Below are positions 1 through 12,042 of a DNA stretch of 64,000 nt, one piece after another. This DNA is from Imbricaverruca yamaguchii (lineage: Eukaryota; Arthropoda; Thecostraca; Neoverrucidae). How positions within the stretch are numbered: position 1 is the first letter of the stretch; every line of letters begins with the position of its first letter. The stretch is from positions 3,628,001 through 3,692,000 of the forward strand of contig JAOTOL010001661.1 in NCBI GenBank assembly GCA_034440575.1, given 5' to 3'. A program made the translations under genes and the position numbers. Below the pieces are notes generated by a model. It did not search any database. It saw only the letters and a list, made by a program, of their open reading frames with translations, and was not told where the DNA came from.

Positions 1-1482
1 GCGCATCCTATGGAACAAAAATTATCGAAATCCGTGAGTACCAAATCGACCGGCCGGGCAGCGGCCGGCGAACATTCGAGGTCACAAAGGCTTCGTCGGT
101 GCGGTGATGCGAAGAGACAGGCGACTGCACGACCTCATTTCATCTTAAAGGCCTGGGACCGTGAAAATTGTACCGAAACGAGTTCACTACGTCCTTAATC
201 TACCGTCCAAATGCACCTATAGCTTCAGTAGTTTCAGAGATGTTCGGTCGGGCGCAGAATCCTCCCTCCTCCCCCGTCCTGTGTGCGTTGTGTCAGAGGC
301 CCTCCAATGTGCGTGCTAATGGATCCTGTCCTCAATTATGTTTGTATGCAAGATTTTTTAGGCCACTTAATCTGCTGATTTGATGAATTTGTAATTGCTG
401 TGATGCTGAAGAGGAATATATAAATAAAACTACATGTTTAGAAGACCAGGTTTTCCCGTAGGGTAGACAATTTTCCCACTCAGTCGAAAGCACGACAAAA
501 GAAGATCAAATGTAATTTTCGAAACGTACCGTTCTATATGTGTGTTCACCAGACACGTTTCCTCCGTTGCTCATATCAAGGAGAAAATCTACTTTACCTG
601 CGGGTCCACCTGCGCTTCGGTGCTTGATGGCGAACTCTTAGCGAATTATTAATATTAATATTTTTGGACAAGGCACACAAAAACCCGGTGTGAAAAGGGT
701 TCCGGTCATACAAGCATACATTGCACATAATGAGAGTGGGGCGAACTGCGTTTGGACAGTGAAAATGAATGGATGAGTTATTACAGGGAACTTTTTAATC
801 AGTTTTATGTCATTTTTATCTGTGTTGTTCACGGTGAAAAGAATGACTATGTTCAATCCTGACCAAGTGCAGTTGCCATTTAAATATACTCAACGCACCG
901 ACCACCGTCTTCACGTCATTTTATCTAATGCCCAGAAAGAGGGCTAGTTCCAGATATCCTCCAAATCCATGCAAGCAAGACCAAGTGTATTTAAGCTTTT
1001 GCATCATTGCGTTCGATCTCAACGCTCGCTTGTTTCATATATAATTTGTTTGCCACGATTCCCGCCTTACAGCCGGCTAAGCGGGCGCCATCTTGCGCTC
1101 TCGGCTGACGGTGGTGACCTGTCAAGGTGTGCAGAACGGAGGTCCGTATGTCTTGTTATATTACCTGTGTAATATACCGTGCATAGACTGTAAGACCGTG
1201 TGTTTCAGTGGCGAATACGTTCAGGACACGAAGAAACACAGCATGGCGCGGTCGGTAGGACTTTGGTGTTAATTCAGTGTCTTGTGCAGTCACCTGCCGA
1301 ACAGTCGCCGCAGGGCAGGCTGCTGGGGTCCGCCCGTAACCGGGGAGACGAACGCTGTCCATTAACGCAGGTAGACGAACTGCCAGGTGGCCGAGGGGCT
1401 TAAGGCGTGCGAATAGGTTATCTGTCCCTTTCTGAGTGTTCACCGGTTCGATCCCGAGGACGGTGACGACTTCTTTTCCGCC
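1..1482. other. no recognisable gene; possible 5' region of the retroelement relic
   Basis: Only short open frames with no recognisable motif occur on either strand. The last few hundred bases run straight into a retroelement gag relic, so part of this stretch may be its LTR or leader. I could not find a matching second LTR in the window and do not draw LTR borders. Confidence 0.4.
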
Positions 1483-2740
1483 ATGGAAATGAAGGATGTG
1501 ACTGCCGCGTTCGTGGGGCTCACAGAGTTAATGCGCCAGCATGTGGACGCTGCGCATCAGAGAGAAGATCGGCTTGCCGCTATGCTCGCTGGTCAAGTGA
1601 ATCCGGCACAAACCTCCGTCGCTGGACCTCTAGAGGGCGCTCCGGTCAGCACGGTGCCTGGGGTTCGAGCGCGGTTGCCTCCATCAGCAACACCAGCGCC
1701 TCGCCTGGCCGGTGGCGCCAGCCTGCGCGAATTTTCCACGTGGCGTGAAAAGCTGAGCGGATATGTTATGCTCACTGGCATTGACCAGCTGACTCCCACT
1801 GAGCAGCGAGCGACTCTCTGCGCTATGCTGGACGACGACTAGACGAGTGTCGTCAAATACGGGCTGGAGGTGGCCGACTCTAGCAGCCTGTCACAGGTGA
1901 TGGACGCTATAGAGAGCCACTTACGCAGCCAGCGTAGCATCATCCTTGATCGGAAGGAATTCTACACCCGACAACAGCAGGTCGACGAGCCATTCGACGA
2001 CTTTTTGATGCCACTGAAGGAAATATCACAGTTCTGTGATTTCTGTCCCACATGCACTGACGACCGGTTCCGTGACCGGCTCTTGACTGGCCTTCGAGAT
2101 CAGGATACAGTTCAGGTGCTCATGGCAGAGAAAGGTCTCACCCTTCAGATGACCATCGATATCTGTCGTGCTCGAGAAAACGCCAGCGATGACGGATGGC
2201 CGGCTGCACGCTATGTCAGCGTACCGACGCAGCCGGGGTCACAGTAGCAGCCGTGGCGCACGTCGTCCCTCCACCGGGGACAGGAAGTGCGGCTATTGTG
2301 GCGGCGCTTGGCATCCAAAGGAAACCATGGCGGCGTGCCCTGCACACGACCAACGCTGCAAGTCATACAACATGTTGCATCACTTCGCCTCAGTGTGTCG
2401 GCGTGGTCAGCCCCGCATCGGCAGCCAGTCCCTACGAACCGGGAGAGCTACCACTGGACGAAGCCGAACTCACCTATACGGCATCCGGGTGCATGGGCTG
2501 ACGGCGCGACGGACGCCACAGGTATGCCTGGAGGTGAAGCATGTCAATGGATGCGGCATGCTGATGTGGACACCCGACACCGGAGCGGAAACATCGGCAA
2601 TGGGCGCTCGGCAAGCTCAACGCCTCGGGGTGGACTTATCCAATTTGTCTGCATCGTCCGAACGTCTATTTGGAGCGGGAGGACACAAGCTGCGCTGTGC
2701 AAGCTCGTTTCATTGCATGCGGCGGCTGGGCGATGTCACT
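1483..2740 (+). pseudogene. Gypsy-like retrotransposon gag and protease relic
   Basis: A broken coding stretch in three frames. The first segment (from ATG 1483) ends at a stop near 1840 and continues after it to about 2247 as an acidic, Gln-rich capsid-like protein. A second frame (2168-2815) carries a zinc-knuckle-like array (CGYCGG, then a His and spaced Cys to HFASVC, with one expected Cys read as Tyr). It then has an aspartic-protease core DTGAETSAMG followed by ARQAQRLGV. Gag, knuckle and retropepsin in this order are characteristic of Metaviridae (Ty3/Gypsy) elements. Reverse transcriptase, RNase H and integrase are not seen downstream: the sequence dissolves after about 2740 into a short repeat of GCGATGTCAC and CATGTCA motifs. 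In-frame stop, frame changes and truncation make it a dead fragment. Other LTR superfamilies cannot be fully excluded. Confidence 0.75.
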
Positions 2741-2822
2741 CCGTCCAAACATGTCACATGTCCTTACATGTCACTGGGCGATGTCACAGACAGGCGATGT
2801 CCAAACACTGTCTGAATAATTA

Positions 2823-3805
2823 GTCCACACATGTAAGGTGAATACTGCCTGAGAACGGTGTGTGAACGAATAAGTGCTAAGTTTGGCTATATCTGGGAAT
2901 CTAAATGAAATCAGGCGCTTTCTGACCTTCACATTTTATGACTTGTCATGGGAAGATGAGGGTGTGATAGCTGTTACAAGATTTCATGATAAAGAAAATA
3001 ATACAACGCAGTCACCTTTAACAATCTGACAGCACTTAGCACATCACACATAATTATTCAGGAACGGCACCGTCACTTGCCATCTGCCGCGATCTTCTAC
3101 CAACAGCGAGACTGCAACACCATGCGGATGTACAAATGTATGTATGTGACCATATCACACCCCTGTAACCGATCATAATACACCATGACCTTTGTTAACT
3201 CAACACCGTTACCAGTACCAGTGCCCTACTAGTAAGGGTAGGCACATGGTGGAATGAAGCAGCCGTCGTGAACGATGTAAAATCGATTTCATCCATGTCT
3301 TATAGCGTTTCTAAACTTATGCAGCAGAGCAAATGTCAATATTGAATTGGCACCTCGTAACCAGCGTGGAATGAAAACCTCGCAACAGCATACTTCCTGC
3401 TTGTATAATCATAGACACACATTTGCTCGTGGACTGTCAATCTTGAAATCATACTGAGAGCGTGAGACCGCACAGGTGTCTAGGAAAGAAGCCGGTGCAG
3501 ATGGGCAGTGGCAAAAGCAATGCTGTGAGCAAGACAGGCCACATACAGGCAAACGAGGTGTATGCCAAGGAGAAGGCGGATTAAAAGCAGGTGAATACAT
3601 AAGGGTATATGATCGCATGATCATTTGCGTGTGGGGCTAGGGTGCTCAGCCTTTCGTCAATCAATACACTGAAATACCAAGTTCTCTCTTGAAATTCCAT
3701 GATATTTTCCCATCTTGAAAAATACATAAATTTGATAGATATTATTTTCCATTTTCCTATTTTCCATGAACCATTTCCAATGTTCATGGGTACAATGTTC
3801 ATGAA
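2823..3805. other. AT-rich stretch, nothing recognised
   Basis: No open frame with a recognisable motif, no tandem repeat and no tRNA-like fold was seen. Probably old intergenic or transposon-derived DNA. Confidence 0.4.
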
Positions 3806-4002
3806 GTTATGCCACCTAGAAGTCCAAGTGTAGTTGGGTCACTCCGCCTGACCTGGTGACCTGACCTAAGATGATCCAGGGTTAAAAATGTGTGAGGATA
3901 TGCGGAAAGGACTATTGAACAGCTATGCGAGGTTTGGCCTTGCTAACCGGATTAGTTTGGCGACAAATGAGGAAAAACAAGAGGGGGCAGATATCGGCCC
4001 CC

Positions 4003-4004
<2 letters not shown>
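3806..4004 (+). repeat. end fragment of the GGTCA-rich TTAA element family
   Basis: This segment is nearly identical, in opposite orientation, to 13508-13712, the left end of the full-length TTAA-flanked element at 13501-14502. Shared landmarks are the run CCTGACCTGGTGACCTGACC, the phrase GCTATGCGAGGTTTGGCC, and the terminal GGGGGCAGATATC. The copy is cut off by an (AT)n tract immediately after the terminal GC-rich motif, so its flank cannot be checked. It carries no coding potential. Confidence 0.75.

Positions 4005-4080
<76 letters not shown>
4005..4080. repeat. (AT)n microsatellite
   Basis: Uninterrupted AT dinucleotide repeat of about 38 units. The Tyr-Ile open frames here are produced by the repeat and are not genes. 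Confidence 0.97.
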
Positions 4081-4083
<3 letters not shown>

Positions 4084-4931
4084 ACTGTGAACGGTTCACG
4101 CCAACATGGTAATATGATTGGTAACATTAACATTCGTAGCATGATTGAACACTTGTTTAAAAAAGAGAGGCGACCATCAATACGGCTGCAATAGACTCAG
4201 ACCTGTGACGTACCAGATATAATTTCTCAACATCAACGTGGTGGATCCTTCAGCCAAAATGCATGGAAGAGACACTTAAGACGGAGCCTTCTGACAAAAT
4301 CCAGGGAACTGGGAGATGTCCCCCCCCCCTCCGAGCATGGGAAGTTGGCGTCTCTTTGGCCAGGAAAAGGACCCTTCCGGGAATTATCGAGCCCACTCCC
4401 CCACCGATTTTATTTTCAGCTGGAGGTACTCCTCGTAAGGCAAATGCACCAGTCCAGGTACTTTGAAAGTGGTGCCACTCCTGACGCATGCTCACTATGA
4501 CAGATACTGGACCCCCTGTCTCGACTTCCGTGGTCATTTTTTCCCGATTATCATAGATCAATCATCAACTGCGGTTAAATGCAATAGTCTGACTGCAGTT
4601 AGGATCAGACCTGCAGATAGTTTTTCGATAGTCTGCACCTCAGTTGTCTGGAGACCGGCATAGGAATGCATGGACTAACCCAGCTGAGTAAAGACATAAA
4701 GACATAAAGACATAAAAGGTTAGTGCAACTAGGAGCCACAAGGGCCCTTCTTGGTTGCACTCTGTACACTGAACCAGTTGCCCACCAAATCTGTCAATCA
4801 GCCCTCCCTGTAATACTGAAAAGCAAGCCCTCTATTCTTATAATGATTGTCTATGCTGTTTTTAAAGATGTTCAATGTGCTGCTACTGACAATGTTTTCT
4901 GGCAACTGGTTCCAGTGTTCTACTACCCTGT

Positions 4932-6783
4932 TTACTTAACTTTAATTTTGAATTGATGACATCTAATTGCATCATTTCTGTTCAATTCAAACATTTCCCA
5001 AACGTATCCCCTCTCCAGACCATGGACAAATTTAAAGACCTCGATGAGATCTCCTCTCAGCCTTCTATATCTAAGTGAAAACATATTCAATTTCTTCAAT
5101 CTTTCCTCATATGCCAGGTTGCTTATGCCATTAACCATCCTTGTAGCCCTCTTTTGTACTCTCTCTAAAAGCCAACAATCTTTTTCATAGCTAGGAGACC
5201 AAGCTTGGATGCAGTATTCCAAATGTGGCCTGACGTATGCACAGTAAAGCTTCCTGATCACTTCCTCCCTTCTGTATGATACATTCCTATTTATTGCCCC
5301 GAGCATTCTCAGTGCCTTCTTCCTGGCTTCCTTGGTCTGTTCTGATGCCCCCAGTTTTGTGTTTAGAATAACACCTAAATCCTTCTCCTGTTGAGTCACT
5401 GATAGCACTTGGCCACCCATCAAGTATGGAGCCTTCATATGCTGCTTACCTACATGCATGATTTTGCACTTATCAAAATTAAATTTCATTTGCCATTCTT
5501 CGGACCACTTCACAAGTTCGTCTTAGTCTTTTTGCAGCGAGATATGCTCATCTTGACCTGTTTTTGCCCTAAAGACCTTCAAATTATCCGCAAATTTCAA
5601 AACTTTACTGCTTAGGCCACTTTCAATGTTATTTACAAATATAATGAACAGTAGTGGCCCCAGTACTGACCCCTGGGGGACTCCACTAAGAACATTTTGC
5701 CATGATGACTTTGTACCATTTAGCATCACTCTTTGCTGTCTATCTGAAAGCCACGACTCTATCCATTTTAAGATGCTACCTGCAATACCATGGGACTGAA
5801 GCTGTATCATTAACCGTTTATGGGATACCTTGTCAAAGCCCTTACTAAAGTCAAGATATGCTACATCAACTTGATTTCCCTGATCAAATTGTTCTGTGGC
5901 GAAGTTCAAAAAGTCCAAGAGGTTTGTGAGACACGATCGTTCTTTTCTAAACCCATGTTGAGTATCTTGAATCAATCTGCTACCTTCCAGATAACTAACT
6001 ATTCTATCCTTGATAATTGATTCGAGTACCTTGCAGACTAGGGATGTGAGACTTACTGGCCTATAGTTTTCAACATTCCCTCTTTCTCCTTTCTTGAAAA
6101 TAGGAACTACATTGGCCCTTTTACAATCGGTTGGAATTTCATTTTGTGAAACTGATCTACAAAATATTATACTAAGTGGAAATGCCAGTTCCTTTTCAGT
6201 TTCCCGCAACACCCTAGCACAAATATCATCAGGTCCTGCTGCCTTGTTTGGCTTGATATTCCTGATAGGATTGTAAACAACATCACTATCAATGAAATCA
6301 ACATCATTTGTCAGATCCCATGTCACTGAACTATGGTGTACGGTCGGCAGATTGGTCATATCTTCCAATGTAAACATTGATTTAAACTGCTTGCTCAGCT
6401 CCTCAACCATCTCACTATCCTCACCCAATGTAGTCCCGTTTACTTCCAGTGGAACAATTGTGCTAGAAACTTTACTCAGCTTGTAGAAACTAAAGAACTT
6501 TTTACTGTCCACATTACATTTTCCAGCCAAATCCAGTTCTTTTGCTCGCTTTGCTGCTCTGGTTTTTTTCCTTTACAGTGTCTCTAGCTTTTCGATACGC
6601 CTTTAGATTAACGACATTTGAGGCTTCTTTAAAGACTCTAAGTGCAGTTTTCCTAGCCTTAATTGCTTTTATCAAGTCTGGTGTAAGCCAAGCTGGCTTT
6701 CCTACCCTTCTTTTGCGTCTTTGCTTTTGGGGGACATGTCTAATCTGAATTTCCTTCAAGTAAGATTTGAACTTTTCCCACAT
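4932..6783 (-). pseudogene. LINE reverse transcriptase region, frameshifted
   Basis: Three minus-strand frames together cover the RT. The first (6783-6514) has the basic pre-RT linker with KPAWLTPDLIKAIKARKTAL. The second (6530-5523) carries the fingers and palm: NKAAGPDDI, NYRPVSLTSLVCKVLESI, QHGFRKERSC, VAYLDFSKGFDKVSH, GVPQGSVLGPLLF. The third (5513-4932) carries the thumb and C-terminal domain with KDLGVILNTKL and YVRPHLEYCIQAWSP. The catalytic YADD/FADD box reads FADNLKV, so an invariant Asp is lost. A stop separates the second and third frames and a frame change separates the first and second. These motifs and their order match CR1-clade RTs. Inactive. Confidence 0.9.
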
Positions 6784-6807
6784 TTCACAGGCATTTAGAT
6801 TGGAGAA

Positions 6808-7600
6808 TTATTCTTCCCATCTGATGGCACTTAAAGCCGCTCTCATGGAGTCAAAGTCTGCTCTGTTGAAATTTGGAACCTTTACCAAATTATCCTTGAT
6901 AATTTCCCCTACATGTGCCTTGAATCTAACTATGTTATGGTCACTTCTTCCCAGAGTTTCTCCTACCGTCAAGTCTTGAACCAAGTCACTTAAATCCGAG
7001 AATACAAGGTCCAAGAATGAACCATGCCTGATAGGTTCCGATACAAACTGGTGTAAGAACAGGTCCTCTGCAAGGCATTTCCTAAACATTTTGCATGATG
7101 GGAGCCAACACCAGCATTTTCATAACCTTTTAGATTAAAGTCACCAAGAATAAGACACTTCCTCTTAAAGTTTCTACTGATTTCCTCACAAATCACCTTG
7201 TCAAGCTCCAGTTGCTGAGAATATGGCAGGGTTCCTGATCGGTAGAAAGCTCCTATCCTAAGAGTATTGCTGTTGCCTTTTCCCACAGTGACATCAAGCC
7301 AAATGGACTCCACAGACACATTTTTATCCCCACCTGCTATTTTTTGAGAACTGAATAAGCCATTCATATAGAGCATTACACCACCCCCTTTCATTGCTGG
7401 ACCCCTATTACACGAAAACATATTGTATCCCTGGATCCCATAGTCCTGTAAGTTATCTCCAAAATACCCTTCACTGACCCATGCCTCCGTAATGCAAACA
7501 AAATCTGGTTCCTCCTCAGCAACATAACACTTGAACTCATCAAATTTGAACGGATACTCTGAGCATTAAACATCATACACTTAACAAATGCTCCATAACC
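6808..7600 (-). pseudogene. LINE endonuclease domain, frameshifted
   Basis: Minus-strand frames 7780-7391, 7421-6990 and 7089-6808 read across an exonuclease/endonuclease/phosphatase domain. The N-terminal signature is MMFNAQSIRSN (the usual FNAQSI or LNARSL of CR1 endonucleases). It is followed by GGGVMLYM, then CLILGDFNLK (the catalytic D-x-N box) and finally GRSDHNIVRF (the SDH box). At least two frame changes separate these parts. It lies directly upstream of the RT region in the same element and would nick target DNA to prime reverse transcription. Confidence 0.85.
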
Positions 7601-8035
7601 ACCTTTGGCTTTTTCATACTGAGGAGTTCTTTTATCACTAGATGAACTAACACTCTGTCCCCTTGAACTGCTGTTGTCCCCCGACCTCATGCCACTTCCC
7701 CTCCTGTAACCTATCAGAACTACCCCTCCTCTGTTCACTATTAACACTCCCCTCTCGAGAGATCCCAGCCACATCCACACTAGGGGAAGCCTCAGCTACC
7801 TGGTGGCCTGCGACCACCTGGGCATATGATGTCCCTGCTACGGAGTGACCCCTTGTTGCTTTATCTTGCCTACCCTGTGCAACAAGGGCAGCCTCGAGCT
7901 TGGAAAGCTCTGCCTAAACTGAGTAAACTCTGCTGAGTCAGATTTTGTGTAGTTAGAACAGCTGGAGTGTACAACTGATGTCCTCATGGAATTTGAGTCG
8001 CCGTGCATGTGAGGGTGCCGTCGCCACACTTGGTA

Positions 8036-8942
8036 CCGCGGGCAGACTGTCGGGGCCGTCGGGTGTGTTGGTTAGAAGCTAGGTGAACTTGATTACGAAG
8101 TGAGACTGGAAAATGGCAAGATGTTGCACCACAATGGGTTAAAGCCAGCTAACTCATCCCGTCGAACATGAAGGTCCGACCAGTCTCTCACCAGCGTCAC
8201 GTCTCTCACCAGCGTCTAACCAGGGCTGTAGCTTTGTATGCTTTTTGGGGGAGGGAGGGGGCACTTGCTCTCCCTTCCTCAATGCTAGCTTGTCCTCCCA
8301 ATAAGTACAATTTTACAAGACACTATGTGTTGTGCCCACCAATGCATTTGGGCCTGCTCATTGGCTTCATATATTGTATGTACCATTACAAAAATTGTAA
8401 GAAACTTAAGCCTATGGTATGCATAACCTGCGTTCGAATTGTCTTTCACGGAGTGTTTGACATGGATAGTCATTGAGGAATTGAATGTGCCGCTTCGTAG
8501 CACTATTGGAAGATACTACGCCGCTTCACTTTTAGGCCTTCCCTCACAGCTTATGAGGGTGATTACCACGGGCCAGTGTTCAAGGGCATGAAATCGCATT
8601 TGCGGTCGTCATGTGCCAATTTGCCCTGCAGCTATGAAGAGGGAATGACGGGCTTATGCTGTTTCTGCCTTGCGTGCCTCAGTCGAACAAACAGTATTGG
8701 CCGTACAGGCAACGGGCTACATTGGACCCCTGTCGGCAAGAAACAATTAATCACTCTGGATTTTTTTACTGCGGTAACACAGACAGGGGAGGAAAGGCTT
8801 ACGATGGCAATAAATCCTTCCACTGGTCTATCCAGGCTGTATCAGGTCCCTGAGTACTCTACTAACTCATGCTTAGTGATATACGGGATCACCATGGCCG
8901 AGATATAAAGTCAAACAGCACTTCTTATGGTCACCCAGGCTG
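8036..8942. other. no gene recognised
   Basis: Open frames up to about 110 codons occur but lack motifs or matching codon structure. A CAGGGCTGTAGC motif next to a G-rich run near 8222 resembles the terminus of a hAT-type non-autonomous element, but no partner end was found. Confidence 0.35.
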
Positions 8943-9225
8943 TTGTGAGCGTTTAAGAATGTTTACGACCTGTCGCGAAGGATTGCAGGCCCTTACGAAC
9001 GCATACGGATCCTTACGAACGTCCACGGGCCCTTATTAGTGTGGGCCTTCACGAACGTCTATGATCGTATAAAGATGTGTACTGGCCCTCGCGAATAGCT
9101 GCGGACCACTATGAACCTCTATGGATCTTTGCTGATGTGTGCTGGCCATTACGAACGTCTAGGGGCGCTTACAGACATCTACGGGTCCTTACGAATGCTT
9201 GCGAGTCATTACACACGTCTTAGGT
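8943..9225 (+). repeat. degenerate ~20-bp tandem repeat
   Basis: About fourteen diverged copies of a unit close to CCTTACGAACGTCTACGGGC follow each other, with variants such as CTTACGAACGCATACGGATC and CATTACGAACGTCTAGGGGC. It is an old minisatellite, with no long stop-free frame that would suggest coding. Confidence 0.75.
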
Positions 9226-9538
9226 TAGACCTGCATGCATTAAAGCTTAGACTTCTCCCGTCGAAACGGGCGATAGGTGCAAATTATCGTTCAGTTGTCC
9301 CCTCCCCTGCTGGAGCTTGCCTTCCGCACCGCACACCCTGGGACGTCTAATTTGGCATGTGTGTTATCAATGGCTGATAAGCGCCCCATGCCACTGATAA
9401 GCGCACGGGTGAAGCATCTCTGGTCGGCCGGCCGGCCGGCCTTAAATAGGCCGCCGACTGGACGACCGACCGACCGGCCAGATCCATTCAGAGGACCAGC
9501 CGTGTAGCTATTGTTACCAACTTCATATCACGAACAAA
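9226..9538. other. no gene recognised
   Basis: GC-rich, with repeated CGGCCGGC and CGACCGACCG stretches near 9425-9475. No coding motif or RNA fold was recognised. It ends at the TTAA target site of the piggyBac element. Confidence 0.35.
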
Positions 9539-10075
9539 TTTAACCCATTACCGCCCAGTGAGTCAAAAATGGACGGTGTGTTTGAAGCGGTGTTTTAGAT
9601 AAAACCGGCGAAACTGGTTGGCTGGTTTTATCGCCTAATCTGGGGGAAGGGTTGTCTGGGGATTAATATCCGGGCACAGTGGAGGTGGACCACCCGGTGT
9701 GCATTTGGGAGTGCCTCAGAGTTGGCGAATTTTCTTCACCACGACAGTGCTGCATACATGGCTATTTATTATGAGCATGCATCTATGGCATTAGCAGACG
9801 CTGTATGTCAAATGCAATACAACCTAACATACTATATTGCCCTGTGGTGGAATTTCTTCTCGCTTGTTATACGCGGCGCACAGCGAACGGGAAATTTAGA
9901 TCGATCAATTTTGACTCACTGGGCGCCAGGTCGGCCCGCCGCGGCACGGCGGGCGGAAGCAGGGGACGCGCCACGCTACGGGGGAATGACCAGTGTGCGT
10001 TGTCACGACTTAGTGAGCGGGTGTACTGTATGTCAGTCGGACTGCCCGACTGTGAATTGACTTGTGGTTGGCATC

Positions 10076-11814
10076 ATGCCGAGAGTGCGGTGCCTGACGG
10101 TGGAGGAAGCAGTGGAAATGGTGATGAACGACATGGACCCAGCCGACGGTGCCGACTGGTGAACATTCCTCCAGACGGAAGTGATGAGGACGAATGAGAT
10201 GACGCAGACACTGGTGTCACATAAGTAAATGACGTTCCCCGTGAAGTTGAGGTGCATTTTCAGCGTTCCGTGACGGTGGATGATGTGCCTCTGGCGCCCT
10301 TGAAGAAACGGCGCACGGATAAAACGGCACCAGCGTGGCGCAACATGCAGCCGCAGTACACCGGGTGGCAGGATAAATCTGAAACGCCGCAACAAAACCG
10401 CCAGAGGATCGCCGAAGAACTGGATAGCAGCACGGCTGTGGAGATCTTCGAAAAACTGTTCACTCCAGAAGTGTTCCACCTCATACACGTGGAAACGCTT
10501 CGGTACGCCAGGGACGTAAATAACGACCCTCTCTTCACCCTGTCGGACAGCGAGCTGAAAGCGTCCCTTGGAATACTTCTGTATTCTGGATACAGCCCTC
10601 TTCCGAGTGAACGGATGTACTGGTCTGAGGATGACGACCTCAAGCACCCCATCGTGCGCAACGCTATGTCCAGGACCAAGTACCTGAAGATAAAGGCGTG
10701 CCTATATGTACAGGACAATGCCAAGATCACTCCTGACAACAAAGACCGTGGGTTCAAGGTCCGGCCGCTCCTGGACATCATGAACAAGTCATTCCAGAAG
10801 TACGGGACATTCCAGGACAAGCTGTCCTTGGACGAGATGATCGTGCGGTACTACGGTCACAACAGCTTGAAACAGTTTATCCGCGGCAAACCCATTCGCT
10901 TCGGATACAAACTGTGGGCGATTTGCGGCAGTGACGGCTACTGCCACAAATTCGACCTGTACTGCGGCAAGGAACAGCGTCCTGAGCTTCGCGACCAGCC
11001 GCTGGGGACCCGAGTGGTGCTGGACATGGTCGTGTCGTATCTGATCCCAGCGGGCACGAGTTGTTTTTCGACAACCTCTTCACATCCAGGGCTCTACTAA
11101 CGGAGCTGAAGAGGCGTGGCATCCGCGCCACCGGAACGGTGAGAAAAAAGAAACTAGACAGGTGCCCCGTGACCACAGCCAAAGTCATGGCCAAAACAAA
11201 GCGCAGCACGTACGAACAGTGGTTCGACAGAAGCTCGGAGGTGCTGATGGTCAGGTGGCATGACAACAAGGTTGTGAACATCATGACCAACTACGACTCT
11301 GCCGACCCACCCTCATCTGCCAGCCGGTATGACAGGGCGGCCAAAAAAACGCTTGCCGGTACCATAGCCCAAGGTACTGAAGGCATACAACACCGGCATT
11401 GGCGGTGTTGACCTTCACGACCAACTTCTGGGAGCCTACGCGGTGTCTATCAGAGGAAAGAAGTGGTACTGGTGCCTCATCACCAGGGTGCTTGATATGG
11501 CTGTGGTCAACAGCCATATCTTACACAAAACCTCCGTCGCCAGTGAAAACCAGCTGACGATGCTGAACTTCCGCCGAGAGATCGCCGTCACCTATCTGAG
11601 AGTGGCAGCCAGCCAGAAGGGATGTGCTCGGCCGAATCCGGCGCATATCCCGAACCGCCTGCGCTATGACTGAGTGGGACATCTAATCGCAGCGCTAGAT
11701 GGCCGCCGCCGCTGTCAGCTCGAGGGCTGCAAGCTGAGGTCAACGAAGCGGTGTGCGAAGTGCGACGTGGCTATATGCTTCAAGTGCTTCGCTGCATACC
11801 ACAAGCGGAAGTAG
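10076..11814 (+). pseudogene. piggyBac transposase, disrupted by frameshifts
   Basis: The reading begins at ATG 10076 with an acidic N-terminus (LTVEEAVEMV, then NDMDPADGAD). It crosses an early disruption and enters a long open frame (10252-11100) with the DDE_Tnp_1_7 domain. The first catalytic Asp lies in SLDEMIVRYYG. The frame then shifts to 11061-11411 with the second Asp in FFDNLFTS. It shifts again to 11400-11670 with the third region GGVDLHDQLLGAY. After a stop near 11671 the C-terminal cysteine-rich DNA-binding domain can still be read (CAKCDVAICFKCF, ending before TAG 11812). All catalytic acidic residues remain visible, so the damage is mainly frame changes plus stops. Some could be base-calling errors, but at least three separate breaks make a recently dead copy more likely. 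Confidence 0.88.
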
Positions 11815-12036
11815 AGCTTCCTGGGCTAGAGCTGGCACAGGTCCACAGCTCTGTGGACTGTGGAGAGATTGGGCGATAGATGGCCCGTCGCGTGTTGTGT
11901 AGTGCCCTGGTGTTTTGTGCCACCGTCGTTGTTCAGAAGAAACGCACATGTACCAATGCATTTACCTACATACCGCGTGTGAGTGTGTCGTCACATCTAG
12001 TCCTGATGTATAAAAAAAAACTCCGGTGACCGTATC

Positions 12037-12042
12037 AATAAA
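12037..12042 (+). promoter_or_regulatory. AATAAA polyadenylation signal of the piggyBac element
   Basis: AATAAA lies 223 bases after the transposase stop and inside the element borders, the usual place for a transposon transcript to be polyadenylated. No other copy of the hexamer was noticed between the stop and the right terminus. Confidence 0.5.

Larger units (their letters stand above)
4690..8035 (-). mobile_element. CR1-like non-LTR retrotransposon (LINE), minus strand, inactivated
   Basis: Read on the minus strand, this has the layout of a CR1/L2-group LINE: an apurinic-type endonuclease (about 7600 to 6800), then a linker, then a reverse transcriptase with a C-terminal domain (about 6530 to 4935). 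The 3' end lies at about 4690-4720, where three copies of an 8-bp unit (GACATAAA on the plus strand) occur. Short 8-bp 3' repeats in place of a poly(A) tail are typical of CR1-like elements. The 5' end is uncertain; the ORF preceding the endonuclease can be followed to about 8030. Several frameshifts and stops disable it, but the domains are still easy to read, so it is a fairly recent copy. No target-site duplication was identified. Confidence 0.85.
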
